NCBI RefSeq assembly: GCF_021155775.2
Contig: NC_060238.1
Span: forward strand, 23,156,470-23,220,469
Direction of reading: 5' to 3'
Origin: Neodiprion pinetum
Lineage: Eukaryota; Arthropoda; Insecta; Hymenoptera; Diprionidae
Length of the DNA: 64,000 bases
Part shown: positions 1 through 12,122 of the stretch, in pieces
Layout: each line of letters opens with the position of its first letter
Position numbering within the stretch: the stretch's first letter is position 1
The notes under the pieces: generated by a model
What the model was told of the DNA's origin: nothing
The model's database searches: none
What the model saw: the letters and a program-made list of their open reading frames with translations, nothing else
Made by a program: the position numbers and the translations under genes

Positions 1-185
1 CACGAAATGTTGCGGACGTTACACCTGAACTGATATAATCAGTTGACAAACACACGTGGCAATTCCGGGTATGACTTTTCTAGTAAAATCTTCAATTTTT
101 GCATCAAATGAAGCTAATGCAAAATGTTGAGTGGACACTTCGAATGTGAATCGTCCTGCCCAAGGGCGCGGAATAAAGCTGAATC

Positions 186-242
186 ATGTTTCTCGAAATC
201 GCAATAATTGCACATGCTGCTTTTCATAATGTTGATAACTGA
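186..242 (+). pseudogene. Relic of a secreted-protein first exon
   Basis: A 19-codon stretch beginning ATGTTTCTCGAAATCGCAAT is clearly related to the first exon of the gene starting at 1901 (ATGTTTCTTAAAATTGCGAT). It keeps the start, the phase and the hydrophobic run. The signal-peptide end is lost: where the intact gene has an alanine-rich cleavage region and a GT donor, this copy runs into a TGA. I see no later exons behind it. It is best read as the remnant of a third tandem copy of the secreted family. Confidence 0.7.
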
Positions 243-1798
243 CAATGATTGTAAGTCTAGAGTCGATATTTGTTTATATTATCGGCTATTCGTAATTAGG
301 ATAACATTGCCAGAAAATCTGGCGCCAAATATGTCTAGTTCAATGTTGTAATGGAATTCCCCGTATCGCGAGGAAACACAATTGCGTCAATACGTGTCAA
401 TCGAACAATGTCATTTTGGAATTTTCCATGAACACTTACAAAGTGAGAATGTACCAACGATGCACGTAGCATTGATTGTTGCCACAACAGATAATCGTAA
501 CTAATATTAGATTGAAGGAAAAACAATAAATGTATTGTAACTGGGTCACACCAAAAACGCGAAAAGTCCCTGAATTTTTTTGATTTCAAAAATTTCGAGC
601 TTTCCGCTGGATTGTATCGAGCAAACAATTATTCATGTATTTCGATGACTTTTTGGCATGCGAATCCATTGCTTGTGGTTTTTTTCATTAATCTCGAGTA
701 AAAAAATGCAACAAGAAATCGTACTACTCGACCCTGGTAGTTTAATTGAAAAGGACATGAAGTGAAGCATGAGTAGAAAAATTGTCCTTTGAGTCACAAA
801 TATTCTGCTCCAGCTGTCAGCCAGACACCTTTGAGCATATTTAAACAAGCCAATCGAAATAAGTTCATTGCGGCTAATGTGCCAAAAGATTTGCACGACA
901 CGTGGGCCTAGAAGAAAAAGACCCTCATTTAAGTGCAGCTGTTTCAATTAGACTTCAGCCTATACTATTTTTTTGGAATTATGAACATGTACGTTGACAG
1001 AATTTGTCTTTTCAGCCACGTGTTGTTCGCGTGAAATATTTTATTCGTACGCTTATTACGATAGACAGGGTGTCCTGTTTGTAAAATTGACATGAACATT
1101 GCCGAAAGAGACTGGGGTGTAGAGATATCGAAAAATTTTCGATCCAAAAGTCTTACGCAGCCTCAATGAAATTATTCTGGCTCCATGTGACTCTGCGATT
1201 TCACTACAATTTGTTAATCCTTAAATTAAATGGCCGACAAGGCTGATCTTGTTCGAATACGTCAAGATGCAGATTACGATCCGATTCATTGTGAGAAAGT
1301 GTGATCGTGTAGAATTAGTTTCAGAAGAGCCCCGTCCGAGGGTTCATTCGATCACTGATTCCAAACATGAAATCAAAATCTGGAACGAGTCTCGCAGGTT
1401 CAATCATAAAATAAAAATCAGCGACTAATCCAGTTGCAATCAGAAACTGCGTTCAGGCAAATTTGTAAAACACATTGAAATTTAGTTAAATATATATCTG
1501 ATTCGCAGTTTGAAATTCAAGAATTTCTAAGTCTATTGAAAATATGATGAGAGATTACATTAAGTGCATCGATTCAGAGATTTTTTTACGATTTCGTAAC
1601 CTTGGTTTGTAATTTTTACTGCTTTTGGAGATACTCTAACAAATTGCGTATAATGAGACACTGGATACATATACATGTGCGTTTCTCAATCCGGGCAGTC
1701 ACTTTTATACACATAAGCTACAAAATTTAGTAGCAACAAGTGTCGTTTCTCAGGTTGATAATTAGACTATAATTAGAATCTGTTGACGACGTGGAGAC
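243..1798. other. Intergenic, no supported gene
   Basis: AT-rich sequence between the relic exon and the first intact secreted-protein gene. The open frames here are short, lack splice context and resemble no family I know. No RNA gene or array was seen. The right end holds the promoter of the gene starting at 1901. Confidence 0.6.
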
Positions 1799-1805
1799 TA
1801 TATAG
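1799..1805 (+). promoter_or_regulatory. TATA box of first secreted-protein gene
   Basis: TATATAG lies about 100 bp upstream of the ATG at 1901, which would place transcription start near 1828. The motif and its spacing are visible; its use is inferred. Confidence 0.5.
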
Positions 1806-1900
1806 CTCACGTTTTTGCACGATATCTTAGTTCCGTCCATGAATCAGTAGCGTTTTACGAGTACATATGTCACATCGCAAAAATTGAAAATACCTCAATC

Positions 1901-3550
1901 ATGTTTCTTAAAATTGCGATAATTGCATTAGCTGCTTTTAATACAGCATCAGCAGGTGAGCAATCAGACTCATAAAAATCAACAAAAACACTGTAGATTG
2001 AACGCATTATTTTGATAAATTTTAATTTCGTTACCACATTTTAGGCGACGACGTATGGACCGGTTTCGTGGGTACGTAACTACCTCGATTTCATATAGAT
2101 ATCAAGCATCATTCGATTTTCACTGAATTCCTTCCGAAAACGAACTTTTACTATAACATAACTTTTCATTTTGTTGAGCATAAAATTTCAAATGAATTCA
2201 CGTCAAGACAGTCTTTCACCCGTCATTTGTTACCTCGAAACACATTTCATGTACTTACACATCTGTGATTCCATAAAGCTTCCTGGTCCTCGAACTCTTC
2301 CAGCCACTTCTATCAACTCCCTCAGACGTTGGAATCAGCTCAAAACCAAGGATGGACCGACATCTCGGGTGTCGAACAACCGGATGGTGTTACAGCCGTT
2401 GGCTACGAAGGTGACTTTAGATTCGTGATCCTCTATTCGACCGAAAATGGTTCAGCAATCGGAGTCGAAGTTGCTGTGAGTAAAAAAAAATTATTTCAGA
2501 AACTCGTATTCAACGATCAGATCAATAAGAGTCTGCATAATCTCCAAAGATCACTCGATGTCTCTGGAAAGCAAAAAGTTGAATTCACCCGTTCAGTTGG
2601 ATTTAATTCGTTGTAAGACCTAAAATCATAGTGCATCTGTTGTTACAATATTCACACAGATTCCGGCGGTAGACGTTGATGGTACAGGTCAACCAATGGA
2701 ATATGCCAACATCTCAGCCGTAACGACGAAGGTGGTAGGAGGAGTCGAATGTTACACGGTAACTGCGTATTTCTACATCGATGGTACGTCATTTCGGAAT
2801 CATACTGGATACATTCAAATTACGAAATGAAATGCTTTAATAATACAAAATCGATCGTGTGACTGGTTTTTCAGAGACTTCTGGTGCTCGTGAACTTTGG
2901 TTCCTAGAAAAAGACGGACTGCGTAAAATACCGACGAACGCTTCTCTTATTAACTCAGAAATGGGCTACTATAAGGGACATTGCGTATCAAGCATGGGTG
3001 AATACTAACTTCTCTTTCTAAGCAGTAACGGTAACCAATCTTACGGATTATTTTTTTTTTTTATCTTTTCAGGTAATCACTTCTACCCCATAACTACTAC
3101 CACCGAATGCTCTAGCTTGTACCCGTGGTTCATTCTATACGAAGGAGAAAACGTTATGGGCTTCGGCTTTCAAGGCCTCGGAACCGTAACTTCTTCTTCG
3201 GAACGCGTTTGGTGGGAGACCATCCCACCAGCGACTACATCGGTAAGCGAAAAGGGACAACCTGGAAATGAAAAAGAATTAGAGATATGAGATATATATT
3301 TTTACAAGGATGACGAGCGTCTTGCCTGAATTCGCCTGCTTGTACCGCCAGCCAAATTTTGTTCCAAATTTTAAGCATTCGATCAAGCAATTCTGGCGCA
3401 TCTTTTAATAAGGTAATTTCGTTATTCTTGCAGTCCGCCATTCCCTCTGACGGACCTGTTTGTCTTGCTCTCGCAACTGTTAGTTACGGAATCACCTCCG
3501 TCCACATTTGGCTCGTTGACCAGCCTCAGAACATCACCTGCAGTTCATGA
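1901..3550 (+). CDS. Secreted protein of unrecognised family, copy 1
   Basis: Seven exons join in phase: 1901-1955, 2045-2071, 2279-2475, 2660-2783, 2875-2997, 3073-3242 and 3434-3550, giving 270 aa. The first exon encodes a clean signal peptide (MFLKIAIIALAAFNTASA), so the product should enter the secretory pathway. The mature protein begins GDDVWTGF and has no membrane segment that I see. Four cysteines in the C-terminal half (in GHC, TEC, PVC and ITC contexts) align with four in the neighbouring paralogue and could form two disulfides. Exon sizes match the paralogue at 5302 almost base for base, which strongly supports the model. I do not recognise the family and assign no function. A candidate AATAAA lies at 3722. 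Confidence 0.85.
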
Positions 3551-5221
3551 AATGTATCTTGTAAATGAGGCAAAACCCTTGGAATCCATCCAAGATTTCA
3601 AAGTACAATCAAAAATACTTTTTAATCCACATTTGGCACCAGCTTTACTCCATGAAACCACTATTCACAATTTGAGGTAATTCGTTAGCAATTATCGATG
3701 TACTCAAGTATCGATTGTACAAATAAATTATTCATTTATTTACGTCTCCACTGGACCTGAATATACGAAAACGTTTTACTTATTTACAACCCTTGGAAAG
3801 AAGCGGATTCGTAAACGCATTTAGTCACGTCACACTCATTGCATCGTCTAATTAAAATCGGGAGACAGGCCTTCGCTTTATTCAACTACAAACACCTATG
3901 GTTGAGAATGATTCATTTAACCGGCCCGAAACATTGTCCAAATTCGTTTCCAGCCAACAAAGTGACTCTGTATTTATAGGGACTCCGAGACAAACCGTAT
4001 CTGTTCAGGAATAATCAGTCGCATTATTTGGGTAAATTTGTTCAGGACCAATTAGATATTATGTATCCTGATGGCCCGCTGGGTGAATGGGTCGGTGCGA
4101 TACGTACAATTTGTCCTGGAATTATCATCTTCACTACGTAATGTACGTATAACAGTGAAGATTTCGAGACCACATTTTGCCATCTGAATAATATATAATC
4201 TACGAATTCTTTAGGGAAATTAAGACATTTCGTAAAATTTTTTACAAAAAAATTGATTTCGTAAAATATTGTAAATATGCATAGTTTTATAATAACTCGT
4301 AGATTTTCACGATGATTCGTATTTTTTCAGTAAAAAATCTACAAGCCAGTACAGTTTTGGACAAAAGTTAACAATTCTTTATGAAAAACTGTACATCTAT
4401 GAAATTTATAAAAATATACAGTATGTGAAAGTGAGTCAACTAGCCAGTTTTCTGTTACGATTTAAGTAAACCTTTGTTTTATCTGAATTAGAACCAAAAA
4501 AATCTTTCGTCATAATAGGGGAATTTCAAATTCACATAACTTATTTGTTGACTTTCATCTCTGCTGAAGACGAACACCAAAACGGATAATGATCATTTCA
4601 TTTCTTTTATAAAATATGGCACCAATTGATCTGTACGAATAATCATCAAATAGTTCGTTTACTTTGATTTATTGTACAAAGCGTAATCAATGCTAGTGAA
4701 ATGAATGTTGACAAAAAATGGATTATTCGACATTCAAACACTACGTTTCGTATCGACTTACATCGCTTCGCTAGCTTCTATAATAATAATAGGGTTAAAA
4801 GAAAAGACAATTAAGGCTCGAGTGTAATTATACCCGGGAAACCAGCAATTTTTCTATCTAATTATAACTGATAAACCGAAAAGCAACCTTCGAATTTATA
4901 AAGACTATCCTCTGATACGTGTCAGGGCCGATTGCAAAGTAATCAAATGGTTTGCTCGATGCGACAGGTGAATTTTATAAACATTGCAAATACTTAGGTA
5001 TAAATAACCAAATGTGGCCCAGATCGACAGTTGAAAATATAATATAACGAGTCGTCTGCTGTCAAGCAAAGTGAATTTTCATTCTTTCTTTACTCTTGTA
5101 TCAGCCCTTGACACCAATGAATGGAAGGAGGTAAATAATACGAAGAAATAAGTAAGTATTCTTATACAAGTAAGAAATGCAAATACATAATTAAATACTC
5201 CGGTATATAACTGGCGATAAG
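3551..5221. other. Intergenic between secreted paralogues
   Basis: Contains the 3' end of copy 1 and an AT-rich stretch. A segment near 4231-4420 resembles part of an element inside a GBA2 intron and is listed separately. No other coding or RNA feature is supported. Confidence 0.6.
4231..4420. repeat. Partial copy of a short dispersed element
   Basis: This AT-rich segment shares ordered blocks with 20502-20782: GTAAATATGCATAGTTT, then TAGATTT, a GATGATTCGTATTTTTTCAG-like block, then AAATCTA and AATTCTT. Both copies have a foldback look. The terminal CCCTGG repeats of the other copy are not evident here, so this is likely a truncated or diverged member. Aligned by eye. Confidence 0.5.
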
Positions 5222-5228
5222 TATAAAT
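5222..5228 (+). promoter_or_regulatory. TATA box of second secreted-protein gene
   Basis: TATAAAT lies 74 bp upstream of the ATG at 5302, a normal distance for a short 5' UTR. A second TATAAAT-like string near 5000 is too far upstream to be the likely core element. Confidence 0.45.
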
Positions 5229-5301
5229 GCACGAAGTGTCAAATACTGACTTACGCGTACGATCACCGTTAATAAATCGACGACCACTCACCGAACGAAA
5301 T

Positions 5302-6975
5302 ATGTTCGCTAATATAGCAGCGATCATCGTGCTCACAGCATTAGTTTCAACCTCCAAAGGTAATTAAAAAACAAAATTAAATCCGTAATTAAACACTGCG
5401 TTAATTTCTGATACCGAAAAGAGACATTCTAACGGTAACCGTATTTTCTCCCGCAGGAGATGACGTGTGGAACGGTATGATTGGTACGTATCGCACTATT
5501 TCAAGGTTAACCAAAACGTTGAACCCTCGATGATTTGTCACTTGGTCAATAAAGTGATCGTTTAGGCAAATGGTCGCAGAACGCGAGCGACGGTTTCTAC
5601 ACCATACCGCAAACCATGACAACAGCGAGCTGTCAGGGATGGACAAGAATCGTCGGCGTCGATCTACCGTTGGGAGAAATTGGCATGGGATATCACGGGG
5701 ACCCAAGAGTCGTCATATTTTACCGGATTTCTACCGGTCGAGTCATCGGGTTTCAAGTTGGCGTAAGTGAACCGAGAATCAATAATTGGAAGAATATCTC
5801 CAAAGAGCAACAGTAACAACGACGACGGTTAAATTTGCAATAAAACTCGCAGGTCCCACTGAAGGAACTTGACAGACAACACATGCCGATAGACTACCGG
5901 AAACACAGTGAAATACGCGTTAAGATCATGAACGGCGTAAGGTATTACACGGTGACTGCGTACTTCCGTCAAAGCGGTAAGTGTTCCATTTTTATGGGGG
6001 AAAAATTCCACCGTGTTCCTCATTCGCATAGCCAGATCCAGCAGAGTTCAAATCCGCAAATTTCCGTACCATCCCTGCATTTTCCAGACAAAACGAGATA
6101 ATAATCTCAATTATTTGGGTAAATTTGTTCGGGTCTAGATTTACAGAATTTCTCTGCATGTACGAGCGGAAGGGTCACCGTCGGGATTGACCGACGGTGT
6201 AAAAGAAAATTGTTAATAGAGTCAGAGACGGGTTCATAAAGTGGGTCTGAAACCAGGCGCATGAATGTATTTTCCGAAGGATCGACTGGAAGCGAAAACT
6301 CCAGGGTTCGCCATTGTCACGTTTTAATGAAAACCCGTGGTTTCAGAGTGCGGGAATTCCCGCAGCATATGGCTGAAGAAAAGGGACGGTACTCTCACGA
6401 AAATTCCAACAAACACGAAACTCCTCGTCGAGCAAACGACGTACGAGCGAAAAGAGTGCATCCCTTGGATGGGTGAGTAGATTTTTTTCCCGAAGTGATT
6501 CCAAAAAGCTTGGGGTTCGTGTTACAATGTCAATTTTGTCGACACTTCTAAAAAGTAATATGTCAAAATTGTTTGCAGGTCTGCATTACTACAAGATTAA
6601 CTCCGAAACCAAATGCGATGACATACCGGCGGTGTTTCTTCTGGCTAACAAAATGGACATCATAGGCGTCGGTGTTCAGATGATTGGAACAGCGAGTTCG
6701 GGCCCAAAGCGAACTTGGTTCGAGACAATTCCGTTGCAGACGGAAGCGGTGAGCTTTTGGAAGTTTATCTGTCACTTGGCGAGTTTGTCGTTTACAATTT
6801 TTCCACGAGTAATGGTGAACTTCTTCTTTGTTTCTACTTTTATTTACAGATGACGATACCCGATGCGCCGAAGTGTATTGCAGAAGACATTAAAAAGTAC
6901 GGTCTGATCTCATTTCATTTCTGGTTTATCAACGACCCGCTTAGCCTCCAATGCGATACGACTCACCAAGACTAG
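5302..6975 (+). CDS. Secreted protein of unrecognised family, copy 2
   Basis: Seven exons: 5302-5359, 5457-5483, 5566-5762, 5853-5976, 6347-6472, 6579-6748 and 6850-6975, encoding 275 aa. Exons 2, 3, 4 and 6 have exactly the same lengths as in copy 1 (27, 197, 124 and 170 nt), so the two genes are tandem duplicates. The protein starts with a signal peptide (MFANIAAIIVLTALVSTSKG), followed by DDVWNGMIG and a KWSQNASDGFY segment that aligns with SWSSNSSSHFY in copy 1. Shared landmarks are QGWT, a VECYTVTAYF/VRYYTVTAYF block, DG-x2-KIPTN and WETIP/WFETIP. The four C-terminal cysteines are kept. Exon 5 is short and easily missed; it is supported by the KIPTN motif and by phase. Function is unknown. 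Confidence 0.85.
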
Positions 6976-9249
6976 CCGAGCATTCGAATGACTCTTGACG
7001 TCGTGCAAGCTGTTGACTAGAAAATCGGAGTTTCTCTCCAACAAATTGTAATTTATTTCACTTCGCGACGGATTTATTTTCGAGACAGTAAAAACAGCTC
7101 GAAACGCTGCTGGAAGCTCCGCTGGTGAACGAAGCTTTTTAACGCGATTGAAAACAGACGAGAAATGAACAAATTCGAACACATACATTTACTGTTAATG
7201 GATTGGTTCCGATAAAAATATCCGGCTTGTTGTTCGGTTCACTTCACGTTTCTACGCGTAGTCTATTTATTTATTTTTTTCGTCTATTTTTTTTCTTTCT
7301 TTTTTTATTTTTTTTGTTCTTCAAACGTTCAAGCGAATGAAAACTTTTTCACGTGATTCACAACAGCGCCGCATATCTGAATTAAAATATTCTCTCAGCT
7401 TCTGAGCTTGATTGATCATTTCCCTTTTTTCCTGTATTTTCGGGTACAGTTATCCGCAGTCATCGCAGGCTATCTGCGTTCCGTTTAGTCAATGTAAATC
7501 TGTAAATTAGGAATTTTGTTAGAGATATTTAAGTATAAAAAAATATTGTAAGAATAGCGATGAACTGAAAAATTCGTCGACCAATAAATTGTGATAAAGA
7601 ATCCCTGAAATAAATTAGTTTAGTATTATTTTTAACATACGAAATGGTCGAAATTCTAGCAATTATTTTTGAATCGCTCGGAAATCGTTGGTAACGTATT
7701 TGCTGATTCAATTTTGTTCAAGCGAATTAGCAACGGATGAATGAGTAAATTAATCAAAGATCGGCCCTTTGAAGATTGTTCAAAATGAGACCTGATAGCG
7801 AGTAGAATTCGCGAGCCTGTTGAAAGTCAAGAGGCTATCCGACGCTTCAAAGATTAGCTAAAGTACCTGCAGCCTATTCAAGGGAGATCTGACATCTCCT
7901 TCGAGATCACACCATTCACGGTATAAAGTCTCGCTTTAAGCCGATGAAAAACCGAATCTAATAACGATTTCAAGCTGAAACTGAGACGCGAGGCGGTGAA
8001 GAATAAACGTGAATTCCGTGAGCTGCTTTAAATGAGACGTGAAGAAATTAAGGGACCTTTATCGCGCTAATAAAGCAATGATGAACGAGTTCGATTCCGT
8101 CTAAATGAAAAATAAGCCAAAGTTTTTTTTTTTTCTTAATTATATCGTTATAATTAAATATCAAAAAATCCAGACTGATAGCAAAGCTTCGAGCAAATCC
8201 AAGCTTTGATCGAAAAACAAACAAGTATAATTCGATAGTCATAAGTTGTCCCGAATAGACGTGCGAATATATATGGCGAGTGGTAAAATGCTGAATTCGT
8301 TGTTTGCCGAGTGTATTTTCACCATCGTCGAGTCGCAGGCGTCGTAAACTTATCTTAATTAAACTTGATACGAAGAGGTGTATGTTATACGGTGAAAAGT
8401 TGCCACATTTCTCGCTATTACTGTCTCTAGGAGAAAACTCTCGCACCCTCATCCACGTTGTTTGCCTCGCGACACTTTGCTCGAAAACACGTTGCTAAAA
8501 CCAAACAACCCAACGTACTTCGCGCACTGCGTGTAGAAAATGTCCGTTTTTTTTTTCTATGCAATTGCACGTATCGAGGTATATGTATTTTCGCGACACG
8601 ATGTAGGCTGAAAGATTGATTGGTTTCGCGTAAACTGAGGTATATCGTTACAAATGCAGAGAGTTGAAGGTTGAGACCATCGACATGCAAAACAATTTGA
8701 ATAACTTTGCGAAACGTCCGAGGGACTCAACGCTGCACGATGTTAAACTTCGTCAACTATTCAGAGGTAAAAGTGGTAGAAAAAAAATCGCTATCATACT
8801 AGAGATACGTTCGTCGTCTAATTGCCCGTTGCGAAAAATGCAGCTACGTCCTTTCGAAGAATTTAAACTGCATTCTGTAATCTAGGCTTCCTCAGAACTA
8901 CTGTAACTTTTCATGGATTCAGGTGAAAGGTAATTTATTTTTCTTTTGAAAGAGGGAGATTATATTTGAACGAATAAATTTTTATTCTATACATCGAATA
9001 ATAAGCAAAATCTTTATTAATTGCTTGTAAAGTTAGGCTAATTGTCTTTTTTTACGTTTATAAATAAGTCTTCAAGTTTTTGGTTGATAGTATAAACCAC
9101 ATCGCGTTCAAATAAAAAACGAACCTTGTTGGTAATAAAACTATTCTTTCTCTTATTAGTTACATGGAAGAGATTAAAATTTGACACCTGGAACCCAGAG
9201 TATCAAAATTCGTATCAAACCGTTGTTACGACTGTGCTTATTTATTAAG
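6976..9249. other. Intergenic, no supported gene
   Basis: About 2.3 kb of AT-rich sequence with T-runs near 7262-7318. Open frames up to 134 codons occur on both strands, but none shows a family motif, signal peptide or splice context that I would trust. Confidence 0.55.
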
Positions 9250-11401
9250 ATGAACGAGTTTTTGCGAAGAACTATCAAACTCTACGTGTGGACAGGAAGC
9301 TGGCCGATAAACGGAGCCCCGAGATTAATCGAAAATCTGCGATACGCGGCCGGATTATTGATCATAATCAGCATCGCGATAATGAACGGCTTTCAATACT
9401 TCGATCTTTACATGCACTGGGGAAACTGGAAACACTTTGCCGAAAAGGCCTATTTATTTTTCGCTTACACCTGCGTCATCGGCGAGGTATGATAAAAAAA
9501 AAAAAGAATTTATTTTTGAAATCTGTGGTAGGTCGAATCAAATAGACTAAAAAAAAAAAAGCAACGATAATAATTCTCTCAATTTTCACAGGGTGGAAAC
9601 CTTCCGAAATTTTTCTCTGTAATTTCACAGTAGCGCGAAATGTGAAATATATTTATGTTTTCTCATCTCTCTCTCTCTCTCTCTCTCTTGCAGACCTTCG
9701 TATTTTATTCTCGTCGCGAGGAGATAATGTCACTGTCAGAGGAAATAACCAACTACGAGAATGAAATATTTTCGGAAAAAAACGACAGCGAGAAGGTCGA
9801 ATTGCTGCGGGACGGTCAACGAAAGTCGAAATTTATCAACACTTTTCTTTGGCTCTTCATGTTCATGATCATCGTCTACATGGTGACGTGGCCAATGATC
9901 TACATGATAATCGTCGGCGATTACGATTCGAGAATTTTACCCATACCGGTTCAATACCCATTCAGTTTAAATTCCACGGGTAGATGATTACTCAAATAAT
10001 TATAATTGAACGGCTATAATTAGAATTAAACTTACGACGACGATGATTTCACGTTTTCGATCATAAATCATTGAATTGAATTGCAGAGAATTACGCCGCG
10101 GTTTACCTGAGCGACGCGATGACAGAGTTTTTGGTGACAACGCACTCGCTGGCCTTCGACTCGCTATTCGTCGCGTATATTTTCTTCGCCCTTGCTCGTC
10201 TCAAGATACTTCGACATTCTATCGAACAATTGCCCCTCACAGCGCAACGGAAATTAATGATCCTTGTAAAAAATCGAGACGATTTTATCGTAACCCCCGT
10301 CACAAGGAAAACATTGGAAATGATTTTTCAGGATGAACTGAAGAAATGCATACAGGAACATCAGAGAATCATTACGTGAGCAGCGATATTTTTATTACCA
10401 AGATAACCTGCAGGTGGAAAAAAAATTTTCATGAAACGTGCAAAGTTAGGAAAAACGAATTGTTATTTCTTTTTTTTCTTTCAACGCTTATAGACAATTC
10501 TTCGGAAATTATCCCTTGTATAAATATACTCAAAGAAAATTTATTTGAAAATCAAAATTGAATTTCTATTAAAATTATGATGGTAATAATATTAATAATA
10601 ACAATAATCAATTAAAACTTTGACGATTCATTTTTCAGGTTTTGCAAAACTGTCGACTCTTTGTTAAGCCCGGTTCTATTCGGCGTGTTTATAACTTACT
10701 CAATGATCATTTGCCTCCTCCTATTTCACCTTTTAATGGTAATTATGCGTGGCACGGTTGATTGTATTCTTGATTAGAATATAAATTGACATGTCGGAAG
10801 TGAAATAACACTACGTGACACTGTGGGATATTTTTTATTTTCACATTTCTTACTCCATCTTTCATCGTTTAGACGGGAATGAGTACGGATTTACTGCAAC
10901 CAGGACAGATCCTGATGTTCTCATTGCTGACTTTGTTTCGTTACTACTGGTGCGGCGACGAGTTAACGAACGAAGTAAATTTATGAAAATTTTGAAAAAT
11001 CGCGGTACAATAGTAAAATAGTACATTGGAAACTGAAATTAGTTGGGAATGAAATTGAAAAAAAAAAAGTAACACGCAAGTTGGAAATTCACTTTCACTG
11101 ATTTTTACCAGGGTCTGAAGATCGGCGAATCGGTATTGGGCATAAATTGGTACGATTTCGGCAAGAGTAATGCGAAAACTATTATTTCCATGGTTCTACG
11201 TTCGCAGAAGCCGATTTATCTCACCGTTGGAAAGTTCTACATGGTAACACTGGAAACCTATTTATCCGTGAGTACGTAAAAGAATTTGAAAAAAACAAAA
11301 ACAAAAGAAACAAATACAGCGCCAAATATAGTTTTCTAAAATCTTTTTAGCTGCTGAGTAGCGCCTACTCCTATTTTGCATTGATGAAACAATTCATGTA
11401 G
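9250..11401 (+). CDS. Odorant receptor (7tm_6 family)
   Basis: Seven exons: 9250-9486, 9694-9979, 10087-10375, 10639-10738, 10873-10974, 11112-11267 and 11351-11401, giving 406 aa, the usual size for an insect odorant receptor. These are inverted seven-helix ligand-gated cation channel subunits that work with Orco in sensory dendrites. Hydrophobic segments include LLIIISIAIMNGFQYF, LFMFMIIVYMVTWPMIYMII, VLFGVFITYSMIICLLLF and ILMFSLLTLFRYYWCG. The C-terminal block with VLGINWYDF, SQKPIYLTVGKF and the final YSYFALMKQFM is characteristic of the family. The start is the first ATG in frame; earlier in-frame sequence has no ATG. No frameshift or premature stop was seen. The subfamily cannot be named by eye. 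It stands alone here, although such receptors often occur in arrays. Confidence 0.93.
9664..9690 (+). repeat. (CT)n microsatellite in OR intron 1
   Basis: An uninterrupted CT run of about ten units leads directly into TTGCAG, the acceptor of odorant receptor exon 2, and so forms its polypyrimidine tract. Confidence 0.85.
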
Positions 11402-11913
11402 CGGCCGTGAAACTCGTGCTCTATGGTTTCGAATGGCTTTTGCATGATCTAAAAAAGTTAAACATAACTGCAAAAGTTCTATCACAATATTGTACGAGAA
11501 CAAATTTAAGCGAAAAATTTTCGGTAAGTGTTCAACAATGAACATTTCATTGAAAATAATATGTTACACGAATGTGTATTTATTTTTTATTTTTTCTTTC
11601 GAATTCACACGTTTAATAGTAGTAGGCATAGAAAATAAGACGTCTGTTGTAATTTGAGCTCTAAATGATAATATTTAGCGATTCCTGAACGCAATTTTTC
11701 ATTTTTCATTTAATAAACACGCGAAAATAATTTCAGTTACTACTGAATTTTGTAGCTCAGTAACGAGGCGACGTAAATAAATTTCCGTTACGCATTTTTG
11801 TAGCAAATTCAATGCTCTAAAAAATAGGTCTCTTATGATTTTTTAATAACTCAAATCTTTGAAAAGTTATTCAAGGTTAAAGCTGAAATCATGTAAAAAT
11901 TCACTTTTTTTTT

Positions 11914-12122
11914 CGCAAGGCATTTCATCCGCTACAAAATCGTGTCATTTGATTAATTATCAACTAAAGATAATTAATTTTTGTTAAGAAAAAAAAAAGT
12001 TGCTACTAAAGTTGAATTATATACATTACATATATTATTACATGTGATAATTATAAAATAAATTTACTCGAGTTAAAAATTAATTGAATGACACGATTCC
12101 GCAGCGGCTGAAATGCTTTACG
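11914..12122. mobile_element. MITE-like inverted-repeat element
   Basis: The left arm (11914-11955, starting CGCAAGGCATTTCATCCGCT) and the right arm (12082-12122) are inverted copies of about 41 bp that differ at several sites. The shared core is CGTGTCATT on the inside and GCATTTCA-CCGCT on the outside. The 209-bp unit has no coding capacity, which fits a non-autonomous DNA transposon. No clear target duplication was seen. Confidence 0.6.
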
